64,000 bases of DNA from Bacteroidota bacterium (GTDB taxonomy: Bacteria; Bacteroidota; Rhodothermia; Rhodothermales; Bin80): positions 1,208 through 65,207 of the forward strand of contig JAPOUL010000027.1 of assembly GCA_026708685.1 (NCBI GenBank). The letters run 5' to 3'. Of this stretch, positions 30,188-39,358 are shown in pieces. The translations under genes were made by a program, and so were the position numbers. The notes beneath the pieces are model-generated. The model did no database searches. It had not been told where the DNA came from and worked only from the letters and a program-made list of their open reading frames with translations. Positions within the stretch are counted from its first letter, which is position 1. Every line of letters starts with the position of its first letter.

Positions 30188-31065
30188 ATGATGACGCTAC
30201 TGGTTGAAAAGTGGTTCGCACACCTACGATGGGGTAGCAATTCTATGTGCCCTAAGTGTCGATCAGATAACGTCTGGTAGGTGTAGTGCACCCATCTAAG
30301 CCTTACCGTTGCAGTAAGCGATTCAGTGTATATATTGGATCCGTCATGCAAGACTCCAAACTTGCCTATTGAGTATGGGCTATTGCAATTTATATCATGT
30401 CTACTGGTATTAAAGTTGTGTTCTCTATGAAGTTGCACTGTGGTTTAGGTATCACCCAGAAGACAGCATGGCATCTGGATAGGAGAATTCGTGAATTTTG
30501 GAACAACAGATCACTCAGTCTCTTTGACAGGCCTATTGAAATAGATGAAATCTATATCGGAGGCAAAGAGAATAATAAACATGAGCATAAGAAACTCAAT
30601 GCTGGTAGAGGAACGGTTGGTAAAACGGCAGTGATAGGTGCGAAAGATAGATCAACCAATGAGATTCAAGCCAACTTCGTTCAGAATACGACGGCTGTGA
30701 AGCTTACTGGGTTCATGTACAGTTCTTCTAAGGCAGGTTCTGATGTGTTCACAGATGATGCTATAGCTTATGAATCAAAAGGATATAATCATCAAACAGT
30801 TAAGCAGTATGTAGACAGCATGGCTCACACAAATGGCATAGAATCGTTTTGGGTGCTGTTGAAGCGTGGATACTATGGTAGTACGTATCATTACATGTTT
30901 GAATGGCAACTACAGCGATACGTAAATGAGTTCTCTGGCAGGCCCAATGCTCGTAGGCTGGATACAGAACGTCAAATGGAAAGAGTGACGATTGGGTTTG
31001 TAGGAAAACGCTTGACGTATCATCAACTGAGATCTGCTAACCCCGAGAGGACCTGTGGAATCTGA
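30188..31065 (+). mobile_element. Degenerate IS1595-family transposase
   Basis: The frame starting near 30188 encodes an N-terminal zinc-ribbon piece (MCPKCRSDNVW) and then hits a stop. After a frameshift near 30290 the sequence continues as PYRCSKRFSVYIGSVMQDSKLAY, another TGA near 30370, and then the open frame 30397-31065 (222 aa) with the ISXO2-like catalytic core: GITQKTAWHLDRRIRE, EIDEIYIGGKE (first Asp), VFTDDAIAY (second Asp) and NGIESFWVLLKRGYYG. The core is intact but the N-terminus is broken by at least one frameshift and one stop, so it is not an active element. Terminal repeats are not convincing. The element lies at the left edge of the restriction-modification island. Confidence 0.8.
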
Positions 31066-32014
31066 CTCTCTAAAAAATATGCTGACAGATATTGCAATCA
31101 AAGAGCGTAACAAAATCTGGGAAAACAATACTTATATACCCTCATGGGTTGACCCACGCAAAGTCGGTTTGGATCAGTTTTTCACTAAACCCGAAATCGC
31201 TTTAAAGTGTTACCGTTCTTTTATTGAATACATGAGATCTGACGGTGCCGATGTGCAGGACTATAATTTCATTGAGCCTTCTGCAGGCACAGGGGCTTTT
31301 TACGATCTTCTACCAGAGAACAATCGGATGGGCATTGATATCCTCCCCCTTCATCCAGATATAGTGCGGGCAGATTTTCTTTCATGGAACGCTCCAGACC
31401 CATCTATGCATTACGCAGTAGTGGGAAATCCTCCTTTTGGCTACCGAGGATGGCTTGCTCTGGCATTTGTAAATCACGCCGCACAATTTGCTGATTACGT
31501 AGGCATGATATTGCCTATGTCTTTCCAAAGTGATGGGAAAGGTAGCCCTAAGCACAGAGTTAAAGGGCTTAGGCTTGCTCATCAAGAGTACTTACCATCT
31601 GGCAGCTTTGTGCGTGATGATGGACGTGTTGCCCAGGTGAACGCTTTGTGGCAAATTTGGCAGCGTGGTGTAAACAATCTGGGCCCACATAAGACCTGTA
31701 ACGGATGGTTGGATTTGTTTACGGTGGACATGCGACAGGAGAGACGTTGCGGACATAACAGGATGAGAGATGCGGACTATTTCTTGCAAAGAACATTTTA
31801 CACTACCCCTCCCAGATTGGTTGAAGATTTCACCAAGGTTCGTTATGTGTGTGGATATGGATTGATATTAAAGCGGGAGAAAAGTGTAGTATATGATGTT
31901 CTTAATCAAACTGATTGGAGCAAATACAGTAATCTTGCCGCACACAACTGCAGGCATATCAGTATGTACCATATTCAAAAAGCTGTTACTGATGCGGGGT
32001 TTGTAGATGCTTGA
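31055..32014 (+). CDS. Adenine-specific DNA methyltransferase (type II-like)
   Basis: This 319-aa protein starts at GTG 31055, overlapping the transposase end, or at ATG 31079 region. Motif I EPSAGTGAF (residues 74-82), acidic strand GIDILPLHPDIVRADF, and the amino-methyltransferase motif IV NPPF at 125-128 identify an N6-adenine DNA methylase. C-terminal parts are variable and probably hold target recognition. The following ORF overlaps by eight bases and encodes a PD-(D/E)XK nuclease, so this is the modification half of a small type II system. The nuclease is broken by a stop, which would leave an orphan methylase protecting or marking sites. Confidence 0.8.
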   Translation: MESDSLKNMLTDIAIKERNKIWENNTYIPSWVDPRKVGLDQFFTKPEIALKCYRSFIEYMRSDGADVQDYNFIEPSAGTGAFYDLLPENNRMGIDILPLHPDIVRADFLSWNAPDPSMHYAVVGNPPFGYRGWLALAFVNHAAQFADYVGMILPMSFQSDGKGSPKHRVKGLRLAHQEYLPSGSFVRDDGRVAQVNALWQIWQRGVNNLGPHKTCNGWLDLFTVDMRQERRCGHNRMRDADYFLQRTFYTTPPRLVEDFTKVRYVCGYGLILKREKSVVYDVLNQTDWSKYSNLAAHNCRHISMYHIQKAVTDAGFVDA

Positions 32015-32531
32015 CACTGGTAAGATATTGAATGATGTTTTACAAAAACACCATGATTCGGATAAATGGGTAGGTGCTCCTTTTGAAGGAATCAAACGTC
32101 TCTCAAATACCAAAGTAGGTAGGGTTGGGCAAGATTTCATAGAAGAGTTATGTAATGTCTTAGGAATACCTTTTGAATTCCCCGAAAACCCAAAGGGCGT
32201 TCGGAAAAATTAATCTCCTTGGGACATTAAGGTAGGAGATATGACGTTTGAACTGAAAACAGCCACTGAGGACACGAGGGGGTACTTTCAATTCAATCAT
32301 ATCCGCTACCACAGAGAATATGATGCTTTGCTCTGTTTGGGAATTGCTCCTGCAAGAATAATGTTTCATGCATGGACAAAAGCGGATGTTACAACGAATA
32401 AAGCGGGCACATTGGTATCGATGGAAAAGGGAGCCAATGCTACGCACAAACTGACTAAGAAGCCAGACTCCCTTTTAGACATATCCGGCTTTGAAGATCA
32501 TATTTTAAGTTTGGTCACTGACCCCCGGTAG
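32007..32531 (+). pseudogene. Type II restriction endonuclease with one in-frame TAA
   Basis: A single frame runs through 174 codons with one TAA at 32211-32213 (codon 69). The first part reads KWVGAPFEGIKRLSNTKVG and GQDFIEELC; immediately after the stop comes SPWDIKVGDMTFELKTATED. This is a PD-(D/E)XK active site with Asp73, Glu82 and Lys84, typical of a restriction nuclease, followed by a QFNHIRYHREYDALL stretch. The remainder is open to 32531. The gene overlaps the methyltransferase stop, as expected for a restriction-modification pair. A lone nonsense change with everything else preserved suggests recent loss of cleavage activity. Confidence 0.72.
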
Positions 32532-32550
32532 TGGTTCATCACTGTCTTAC

Positions 32551-32634
32551 ATGGCTCAAAAGAAAAAAAATCTCGCTATGGGAATCATTGCGGGTATTGT
32601 TGTTGTGATTTCTGCACTATTGATCAACTACTAA
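32551..32634 (+). CDS. 27-aa single-span membrane peptide
   Basis: A complete ORF of 27 codons starts at an ATG with a basic N-terminus (AQKKKN) followed by one hydrophobic helix (MGIIAGIVVVISALLI) and a short NY tail. The layout matches type I toxins or phage-type small membrane peptides, but the gene is too short to assign by itself. It stands between the broken endonuclease and another decayed gene, 20 bp past the nuclease stop. No antisense RNA or other regulator is visible by eye. Confidence 0.4.
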   Translation: MAQKKKNLAMGIIAGIVVVISALLINY

Positions 32635-32719
32635 CACCAGTAATGTTGATCGGGATCTATGTTAGAGCAACTGTTCAACGCACACAATAGTTACCAAATA
32701 TTGATAAAGTGTTGAATCT

Positions 32720-33328
32720 ATGGCATATCGTAAACGAGTAAGTGAGCAAATGTGTAGTGCGATTATGACTGGTCTCACACAATACAGGTCGGGGGAAAAC
32801 AATAGCCCCCAACTCTTTAATGAAGAAGTGACAGCATCAATCGTAATTATAGACTTAAAGATATTGAAATGTGTATGCTTGAAAAAGCACTGGTTGCGTC
32901 CCAATTTATGTTTGATGATGAACAGTATAATCAACTGCCTCCCCAGCAACAGTTAGAAGAACTTGATAAAAGACAAATCTGCACTTTCCCAAGCACTGGA
33001 GGAATATGGAGGCTTTTGCAAAACCTACCATTCAAATCAAAAAAACGCCTCTCATGACACCCAGAGCAATATTTCTACGAAAATACTGAGGTTTTGCAAA
33101 AGCATCTATGGAGACATCTTATCGATGAATCAGTCTATTGGCACAACTCCTGCGGAGATAGTAAAGAGTCTTTTTAGGACTCTACTCGCTCCGAAGCGTG
33201 ACATAAACGGTAGGTATCTCAACAATCTAAGTACTCATGTATATAATTCCCTTTTATTGGCACATGCCGATCTCATCGGAGTAATTATAGTAAATGAGCT
33301 TTCATATAAGCAACAAACTATCAATTAA
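32720..33328 (+). pseudogene. Unknown gene broken by two frameshifts
   Basis: Three overlapping ORF pieces join into one continuous protein if two shifts are allowed. These are MAYRKRVSEQMCSA… to NEEVTAS, then NYRLKDIEMCMLEKALVASQF…EELDK in the next frame, then DKSALSQALEEYGGFCK… to the stop at 33328. The second junction lies at an AAAA run (about 32967); removing one A restores the frame. No family is recognised. The composition is protein-like and soluble. It sits in the restriction-modification island and ends 12 bp before the type III mod gene. Confidence 0.4.
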
Positions 33329-33340
33329 TTATTGTTAATA

Positions 33341-35269
33341 ATGACCAAAAACCTTCTTGATGATTTAACAGAATTACTGGCAACTGAGGAAGAATTCGTT
33401 GCTGATGGGGTTATTCTGAGGAATAAGGTAGTTGAAGCGGCTCTTGCGATGAATTGGCAGTTTTTAGAGTTGCTTATGAGATCTCCGAGAATCAAGACTC
33501 ACTTCTTCATTGAAGTTTCCGGGATATTGGTTTTTGATAAGGTGAAATTTCGTGATTTTATCTCCCATAAAAGTTTTTTACCTGATAGTTACACTGCTTT
33601 CAGAAATCGAATTGGACTAACAGATGAACATGATAATCATTTGAGTTGTTCACAAAATGTCGTGCTTACATGGGCTCATAAAGATTGTGTCCTTGAGGGC
33701 GGAATGACGAAGGAAGATCGTGGAAGAGATGAGGTATTTTGGAACACCATACTCTCACCAGATCAAATCACGCGTTTATATGAACCGAAAGTACTGACTG
33801 GATGGGAGCGTTGGAGTTATTCAGAAGAGAATGGAGTAGTTCGCCAATCTCTACCCGAAGTAAATGAGGATGATAATTTATTGATCAAGGGGAATAACCT
33901 GCTAGCACTTCATTCATTAACGGCCCGATATGCTGGCAAGGTAAAATTGATTTATATTGATCCACCGTATAATACTGGTAATGACGGATTTAAATACAAT
34001 GACAGTTTCAATCATTGTTCATGGTTGACATTTATGCAAAACCGGTTGGAAGTAGCAAAAATTCTACTTTCAAGAGACGGAATCATTGTTGTGCAAATCA
34101 ATGATAAAGAGCAGGCCTATCTAAAAGTATTAATGGATGAAATTTATGACAAAAACTATAGGGCTACCGTTGCCGTAAAGATGTCGCATCTTAGTGGTGT
34201 TAAAATGAGTCATAAACACAGAAAAATTCCAAAGACAATAGAATATTTACATATTTATTCATCTTTCCGAGGTCCAATTACAATCAGACCACAATATGTT
34301 GAGACATCTTGGGAAGATGCTTTCAATCGTTATCAATCATACATTGTCAAGCCTGATGATGACCCGGATGATTTCAAAAAATGGGTGGCAATTCCATTAC
34401 GGGAAGCTATCAAGAAGGCTAAAATAATACCATCTGACATAGAAGCAAAGCAAAGGTTCCTAATGTCCAATTCCGAATGCATATTTCGGACAGCCGTTAA
34501 TAGAAGTAAACAATATCCCAAGGAACCGAAGAATTCTTTCCTTAAAATAAACAATGTTTTCGTGTATAATGGGGAGGAAGTTGAAATTGCATCAAACAAA
34601 ATTCGGGAAATTAATGGAGTTCCTAAGCCAGTGTCGATAGTTGGTGATATATGGACAGATATAGGTATTAATAATGTATTTCAGGAAGGTGGTAAAGACA
34701 TAGTTTTAAGATTTGGAAAAAAGCCAGAAATGCTTTTAGAGCGGATTATCAGGATGTTTACTGATGAGGGTGATTTGGTATTAGATTTTTTTGCAGGCAC
34801 AGGTACCACCGCTGCCGTTGCTCATAAGTTGAGACGAAGATGGATAGCTATTGAACAACTTGATGATCATATAGACCAGATTCTTCGTAGAATGAAAGGT
34901 GTAATCAATGGAGATCAGACCGGAATTTCTAAGTCTGCATCTTGGAAGTTCGGAGGAGCTTTTTTCTACACAGAACTTGCGGAATTCAACCTGGCTATTT
35001 CTAAACGAATTGAATTAGCAACCAATTATGATGAGCTGGTTTCCATTAAGAATGAAATGAAAAACACTGGCTTTCTACGCTATAATGTAGATTTGGACTC
35101 TTTTGATCTAGAAGAATTAAAGAATCTTTCTCTGGAGGAATCAAAAAATGTTCTGAGAGATTGTTTGGATGCCAACCATCTGTATATAAATCTTAACTCA
35201 ATAGAAGATGAAAAATTTCAGATTTCACATGAAGATATTCGGATGAATCAATCATTTTATTCGACTTAA
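33341..35269 (+). CDS. mod: Type III restriction-modification system methyltransferase (Mod)
   Basis: From ATG 33341 this gives 642 aa. Beta-class amino-methyltransferase order is seen: motif IV IYIDPPYNTG (Asp about 207), then the variable target-recognition region, then motif I DFFAGTGTTAAV near residue 482, and RRWIAIEQ. It transfers a methyl group to adenine in an asymmetric site and is required for both modification and specificity of the type III complex. The restriction subunit begins one base after its stop. The frame is intact. An in-frame TTG at 33332 is less likely as a start. Confidence 0.92.
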   Translation: MTKNLLDDLTELLATEEEFVADGVILRNKVVEAALAMNWQFLELLMRSPRIKTHFFIEVSGILVFDKVKFRDFISHKSFLPDSYTAFRNRIGLTDEHDNHLSCSQNVVLTWAHKDCVLEGGMTKEDRGRDEVFWNTILSPDQITRLYEPKVLTGWERWSYSEENGVVRQSLPEVNEDDNLLIKGNNLLALHSLTARYAGKVKLIYIDPPYNTGNDGFKYNDSFNHCSWLTFMQNRLEVAKILLSRDGIIVVQINDKEQAYLKVLMDEIYDKNYRATVAVKMSHLSGVKMSHKHRKIPKTIEYLHIYSSFRGPITIRPQYVETSWEDAFNRYQSYIVKPDDDPDDFKKWVAIPLREAIKKAKIIPSDIEAKQRFLMSNSECIFRTAVNRSKQYPKEPKNSFLKINNVFVYNGEEVEIASNKIREINGVPKPVSIVGDIWTDIGINNVFQEGGKDIVLRFGKKPEMLLERIIRMFTDEGDLVLDFFAGTGTTAAVAHKLRRRWIAIEQLDDHIDQILRRMKGVINGDQTGISKSASWKFGGAFFYTELAEFNLAISKRIELATNYDELVSIKNEMKNTGFLRYNVDLDSFDLEELKNLSLEESKNVLRDCLDANHLYINLNSIEDEKFQISHEDIRMNQSFYST

Positions 35270-35270
35270 A

Positions 35271-37460
35271 ATGAGTCAGAGTCTTAGTCAAGAATTTGAC
35301 ACACTGTCTAAATTTGGCATTCTGAAGGATTATCTACCGATTGAAGTAACTTGCAATCTTTCTAAGCAGATTAAGTTGCGCCCTTATCAAGTGCAGGCAT
35401 TAAATCGATGGCTCTACTACATTGATGAATATGATGGGAGGCCATCAAGGTCTCATTTGTTGTTTCATATGGCAACTGGAAGTGGTAAAACTGTGTTGAT
35501 GGCCGCACTCATCTTAAACCTATACATACGAGGCTACCGAAATTTCTTGTTTTTTGTAAACTCCTCTCAGATCATTGAAAAAACCAGAGATAATTTTCTA
35601 AATCAGGTATCTCCCAAGCACTTATTCAATAATCCTATACGGATTGATGGCAAACCTGTAAACGTTCAATCGGTTGATACTTTTCAAGCTGTATCAAGCG
35701 ATGCAATCAATATTCACTTTACAACTATTCAAGGGCTTCATATTAGAATGAATACCCCAAAAGAAGATTCCATTACGATGGAAGACTTTCGTGAGTATAA
35801 AATTGTGATGATTTCAGATGAGGCACATCACCTAAATGCTGAGACGAAGAAAAATCGGACACAGACTGAAATCAAGCAAATCAACAGCTGGGAACATACG
35901 GTTACGAATATCTTTTGTCAGCATTCTGAAAATCTTCTATTGGAATTCACTGCAACTGCTGATCTGAATCACCCCGCAATCAGGGAAAAATACCATGATA
36001 AGATTCTGTATGATTATCAGTTGAAAGATTTCAGACAAGATGGTTACTCCAAAGATATTGAACTTAGGCAAGCTGACCTGCCTCCTTTGGATAGAATGAT
36101 ACAGGCAATGGTTCTGAGTCAATATAGGCGTAAAGTAGCTGAGGCTCATGGAATTCATTGTAAGCCAGTGATTTTGATGAAGTCAAAAACGATAGCCGAG
36201 TCTTCTGAGAATGAACGACTATTTACTTCCAAAGTCAAAAAATTGTCTGGTACAGATCTTTTGGAAATGCGAAATTCACTGTCGAGTGAAGATAAAACTC
36301 TCGTCCAAGCTTTCAAATATATCATTGATGAACATGGAGTAGACTATGATGAGTTTGCCCTTGAGTTACAGGGGGATTTCGGAGATGGTAAGATTGTTAA
36401 TGTAAACAAACCTAAGGATCTTGAAGAACTTCAGATTGACTTAAATAATCTTGAAGATCATTCAAATGACCTCAGAGTCATTTTTGCAGTGAATAAGCTA
36501 GATGAAGGTTGGGATGTTTTGAATCTTTTTGATATCGTCCGTTTGTATAATACCCGAGATAGCAAGGGGGATAAGATAGGTAGAACCACCATGTCTGAAG
36601 CTCAGTTAATCGGTCGAGGTGCTCGATATTTTCCTTTCATAGATCCATCTCAACCTGAGGCAATCCCAGAGATTCGCAAGTATGATAGAGATTTGAAGCA
36701 CCCACTGAGGATACTGGAGGAACTATACTATCATTGTTCGCACAACCCAAGATATATTGACGAAATCAAGAAAGCTTTGATAAAAATTGGAATGGAAGAT
36801 GACAACACACGCGAAGTGAATCTACGCTTGAAAGAAAGTTTCAAGAAATCACAATTTTATCAAATCGGATATGTTTGGATTAATAAGAGAGTAAAAAACT
36901 TAAATGAAGGTGTCACTAAACTTGACGATTATAAGATTGATAACTACTTCACATACTCTATACTAAACACTGGACATGTTGAGGAAACATCTGCTTTTTC
37001 AGATGAGATACCCGAAAGTAAAACGTTCATTGAGACACCAGTTTCCAGAGAACTACAACTTTCGGAGTTCAATAGGCATATTCTCAATTTTGCGATGGAC
37101 TCTAACGAATTTTTCCATTTTTCGAATGTAAAAAAATATTTTCCGCATATTACCAGCATATCTGAATTTCAGACTTCAAAATCATGCCTTGGTTGTGTGA
37201 AGGTTCAGGTTCGTGGATTAAAAAGGGATCTCGATAATATGAGTCCTAAAGAGAAATTGAAAATCGTACGGTATATTCTTTCCCAGATTGAGGAGAATAT
37301 AAAGCGTGAAAGTGTAGAATTTGTTGGAACCACCGAATTTACATCCCTCAAAGTCCGAGAGTGTTTCACTGATAAGAAAATTAAAATTCGTACTGAGGGA
37401 GAAGCTGGGTTAAGTTGGGAAAAAAGAATATTGATGGGCTTAACTTATTCAATCCCATAG
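35271..37460 (+). CDS. res: Type III restriction subunit (Res), helicase part, truncated by frameshift
   Basis: This 729-aa frame has the SF2 helicase/translocase domain: PYQVQALNRW (Q-like motif), Walker A ATGSGKT at residues 68-74, motif II SDEAHH near 184, FTATAD (motif III) and QLIGRGAR (motif VI). It ends early at 37458-37460, after an A6 run near 37420. The neighbouring frame from there encodes the missing C-terminal nuclease (see 37415-37894). As read, Res would have motor function but no cleavage domain. One extra A at the A6 run would restore a single ~870-aa Res. The Mod subunit upstream is intact. Confidence 0.85.
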   Translation: MSQSLSQEFDTLSKFGILKDYLPIEVTCNLSKQIKLRPYQVQALNRWLYYIDEYDGRPSRSHLLFHMATGSGKTVLMAALILNLYIRGYRNFLFFVNSSQIIEKTRDNFLNQVSPKHLFNNPIRIDGKPVNVQSVDTFQAVSSDAINIHFTTIQGLHIRMNTPKEDSITMEDFREYKIVMISDEAHHLNAETKKNRTQTEIKQINSWEHTVTNIFCQHSENLLLEFTATADLNHPAIREKYHDKILYDYQLKDFRQDGYSKDIELRQADLPPLDRMIQAMVLSQYRRKVAEAHGIHCKPVILMKSKTIAESSENERLFTSKVKKLSGTDLLEMRNSLSSEDKTLVQAFKYIIDEHGVDYDEFALELQGDFGDGKIVNVNKPKDLEELQIDLNNLEDHSNDLRVIFAVNKLDEGWDVLNLFDIVRLYNTRDSKGDKIGRTTMSEAQLIGRGARYFPFIDPSQPEAIPEIRKYDRDLKHPLRILEELYYHCSHNPRYIDEIKKALIKIGMEDDNTREVNLRLKESFKKSQFYQIGYVWINKRVKNLNEGVTKLDDYKIDNYFTYSILNTGHVEETSAFSDEIPESKTFIETPVSRELQLSEFNRHILNFAMDSNEFFHFSNVKKYFPHITSISEFQTSKSCLGCVKVQVRGLKRDLDNMSPKEKLKIVRYILSQIEENIKRESVEFVGTTEFTSLKVRECFTDKKIKIRTEGEAGLSWEKRILMGLTYSIP

Positions 37461-37894
37461 ATGAAGACTGGTATGCTTATGATGAAAATTACGGAACGGA
37501 CCAAGAAAAGTATTTCGTTCAATTTTTGAATGATCAATCTGATTCACTGAATAAACGATATGATGAATTTTATCTTCTTCGTAATCTAAAGGCGATAAAG
37601 CTCTTTTCTTTCAAGGATGGCAAAGGGTTTGAACCAGACTTCATCCTATTTCTTCGAAAAAAAGGTGAAGATGTTGGCAAAGTTCTTCAATTGTTTATTG
37701 AGCCCAAGGGAAGACATCTTATTGAGAATGATGATTGGAAGCAGAATTTTCTGACAGATATTGAATGGAAAGATCAGATAGAAGCAATCGGTGAGGGAAA
37801 TGAATATCGGGTCTACGGATTGCCTTTCTTCAATAACGAAGATCAGAATCAGTCAGAATTCAAAGATGCTTTCCAACAACTCTTAGACGGTTAA
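37415..37894 (+). CDS. Type III restriction subunit (Res), C-terminal nuclease part in shifted frame
   Basis: This 159-codon frame overlaps the end of the Res frame. It begins KKNIDGLNLFNPIDEDWYAY and carries a PD-(D/E)XK signature FEPDFILFLR…LQLFIEPKGRH, the usual endonuclease domain of type III Res proteins. It has no convincing start of its own (a TTG at 37415 within the A-rich region), so it is a detached part of the same gene. The break lies at GGGAAAAAAG (37418-37427), a homopolymer where indels or sequencing errors are frequent. Confidence 0.8.
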   Translation: MGKKNIDGLNLFNPIDEDWYAYDENYGTDQEKYFVQFLNDQSDSLNKRYDEFYLLRNLKAIKLFSFKDGKGFEPDFILFLRKKGEDVGKVLQLFIEPKGRHLIENDDWKQNFLTDIEWKDQIEAIGEGNEYRVYGLPFFNNEDQNQSEFKDAFQQLLDG

Positions 37895-38088
37895 TAACAT
37901 AACAAGGCGGGATCCAATCAACAGAATATCGATCCAATGGGTTGCGAAAATCGTAGTGTCATTAGATCAATTTTCAGATATTGTCTCAACGTCTCATGAT
38001 ATAATTGGGTATGATTGATTGGGGTATTTATTCACTAAACCATTCATTGCTGGTTCTCATGTTGAAATACGCATTGATCTATTCTTGA

Positions 38089-39249
38089 ATGGGTTTGGAT
38101 TCTCAGAGCATTTCGTTGTATGTACACATACCATTCTGCACTCAGCGTTGCTCCTACTGTGATTTTTATTTTGTAACGACCAAGAGTGGCTATCAAGAAT
38201 TCGTTGATGCCCTGTGCCTTGAAATTACGCAAGTCGCACAATCCTACTCAAACCCATCGTTGTCAACCATCTATTTTGGCGGTGGGACCCCCTCTTTACT
38301 CCCATCATCTGCATTACAATACATCCTTGACCATATCCACCATTTGTTTCAAACGGGTCAGCTCCGCGAAGTGACCATTGAAGCAAATCCAGAGGACATC
38401 ACGGACCACTTTTTACATGAGCTATTGAACATTGGTGTAACCCGCGTCAGTTTGGGGGTTCAGTCATTTGATGATCACGATTTAAGGTTCATGAATCGGT
38501 GTCATGATAGCGATCAGGCCATTGAGGCATGTCGCAAGATCCAGTCTGCAGGCTTTAACAGTTGGTCCCTGGATTTAATTTTTGGAGTTCCAGATGTTTC
38601 TCTGACGAGATGGGAAGACAACTTGACGAAAGCGATCCATACGGGAGTACCACATATCTCCACCTACAGCCTGACGGTTGAACCCTCTACACCTTTGTAC
38701 AAACAGGTACAAAGGGGAAAAGTGATCATAAGTTCTGATTCACATATCTCGGATCAGTTTCAGTTGGCCATGGACATACTCCAAAAAGCGGGGTATCAGC
38801 ATTATGAAATTTCTAGCTTTGCACAGTCCGGGCATGAATCCCAGCATAATTCACAGTACTGGAGTCATGACAATTATCTTGGAGTGGGGCCGAGTGCTCA
38901 TTCATTCTGGTGGGAAGATGACGAGATTGTGCGCTGGGAAAACGTTCGCAATTTGAGGGTCTATTCAGATTTGATTTATCATCATGAGCCGCCGTTCTCC
39001 TTCAGGGAAACGCTTACAAAACAGGATCTTGTTCGTGAAAAAATCATGCTGTCGCTTCGTACATCTCAGGGAATTGATTTGAATGACCTTGAGCAGAAGT
39101 ATGGCTATCGTCTCCTAGATCATAAGCAGCAGCAACTTCAGTTGATGGAGTCAAATGGACTCATAACTCTAACCAAGTCATCGGTACGTCTGACGCAAAA
39201 GGGTAAGCATATCTGCGATCAGATCACTCAACGATTGTGGAATGATTGA
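38089..39249 (+). CDS. hemW: Radical SAM heme chaperone HemW
   Basis: This 386-aa protein is full length for HemW (formerly annotated as oxygen-independent coproporphyrinogen III oxidase-like). The radical SAM cluster motif CxxxCxxC is at residues 17-24 (CTQRCSYC), followed by YFGGGTPSLL, EANPEDIT, SLGVQSFDDHDLRFMNR and the YLGVGPSAHS segment. The C-terminal HemN-like helical domain is present. It binds heme and delivers it to respiratory proteins in the cytoplasm or at the membrane. The gene lies just right of the type III system and looks like a native chromosomal gene bordering the island. Confidence 0.93.
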   Translation: MGLDSQSISLYVHIPFCTQRCSYCDFYFVTTKSGYQEFVDALCLEITQVAQSYSNPSLSTIYFGGGTPSLLPSSALQYILDHIHHLFQTGQLREVTIEANPEDITDHFLHELLNIGVTRVSLGVQSFDDHDLRFMNRCHDSDQAIEACRKIQSAGFNSWSLDLIFGVPDVSLTRWEDNLTKAIHTGVPHISTYSLTVEPSTPLYKQVQRGKVIISSDSHISDQFQLAMDILQKAGYQHYEISSFAQSGHESQHNSQYWSHDNYLGVGPSAHSFWWEDDEIVRWENVRNLRVYSDLIYHHEPPFSFRETLTKQDLVREKIMLSLRTSQGIDLNDLEQKYGYRLLDHKQQQLQLMESNGLITLTKSSVRLTQKGKHICDQITQRLWND

Positions 39250-39358
39250 TGTGCTATCATACATCATCTTCAGCATTCATTCAATTGCTGGCATAATCAT
39301 CATGGATGAACAAGATTGCATCTAGGAAGGTAAAATTCTCTCATTTAAACTTTTCCTT

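Noticed and set aside
30120-31080. Terminal inverted repeats of the IS1595 element
   Set aside because: The best pair (ACAGGTTCT near 30126 and ACAGGTCCT on the opposite strand near 31055) matches over only nine bases and then diverges; no target duplication is visible.
37415-37430. Programmed -1 ribosomal frameshift in res
   Set aside because: The run A AAA AAG is present, but in the Res frame the codons are GAA AAA AGA, so the phasing needed for a tandem slip at the heptamer is wrong. An indel in the run is simpler.
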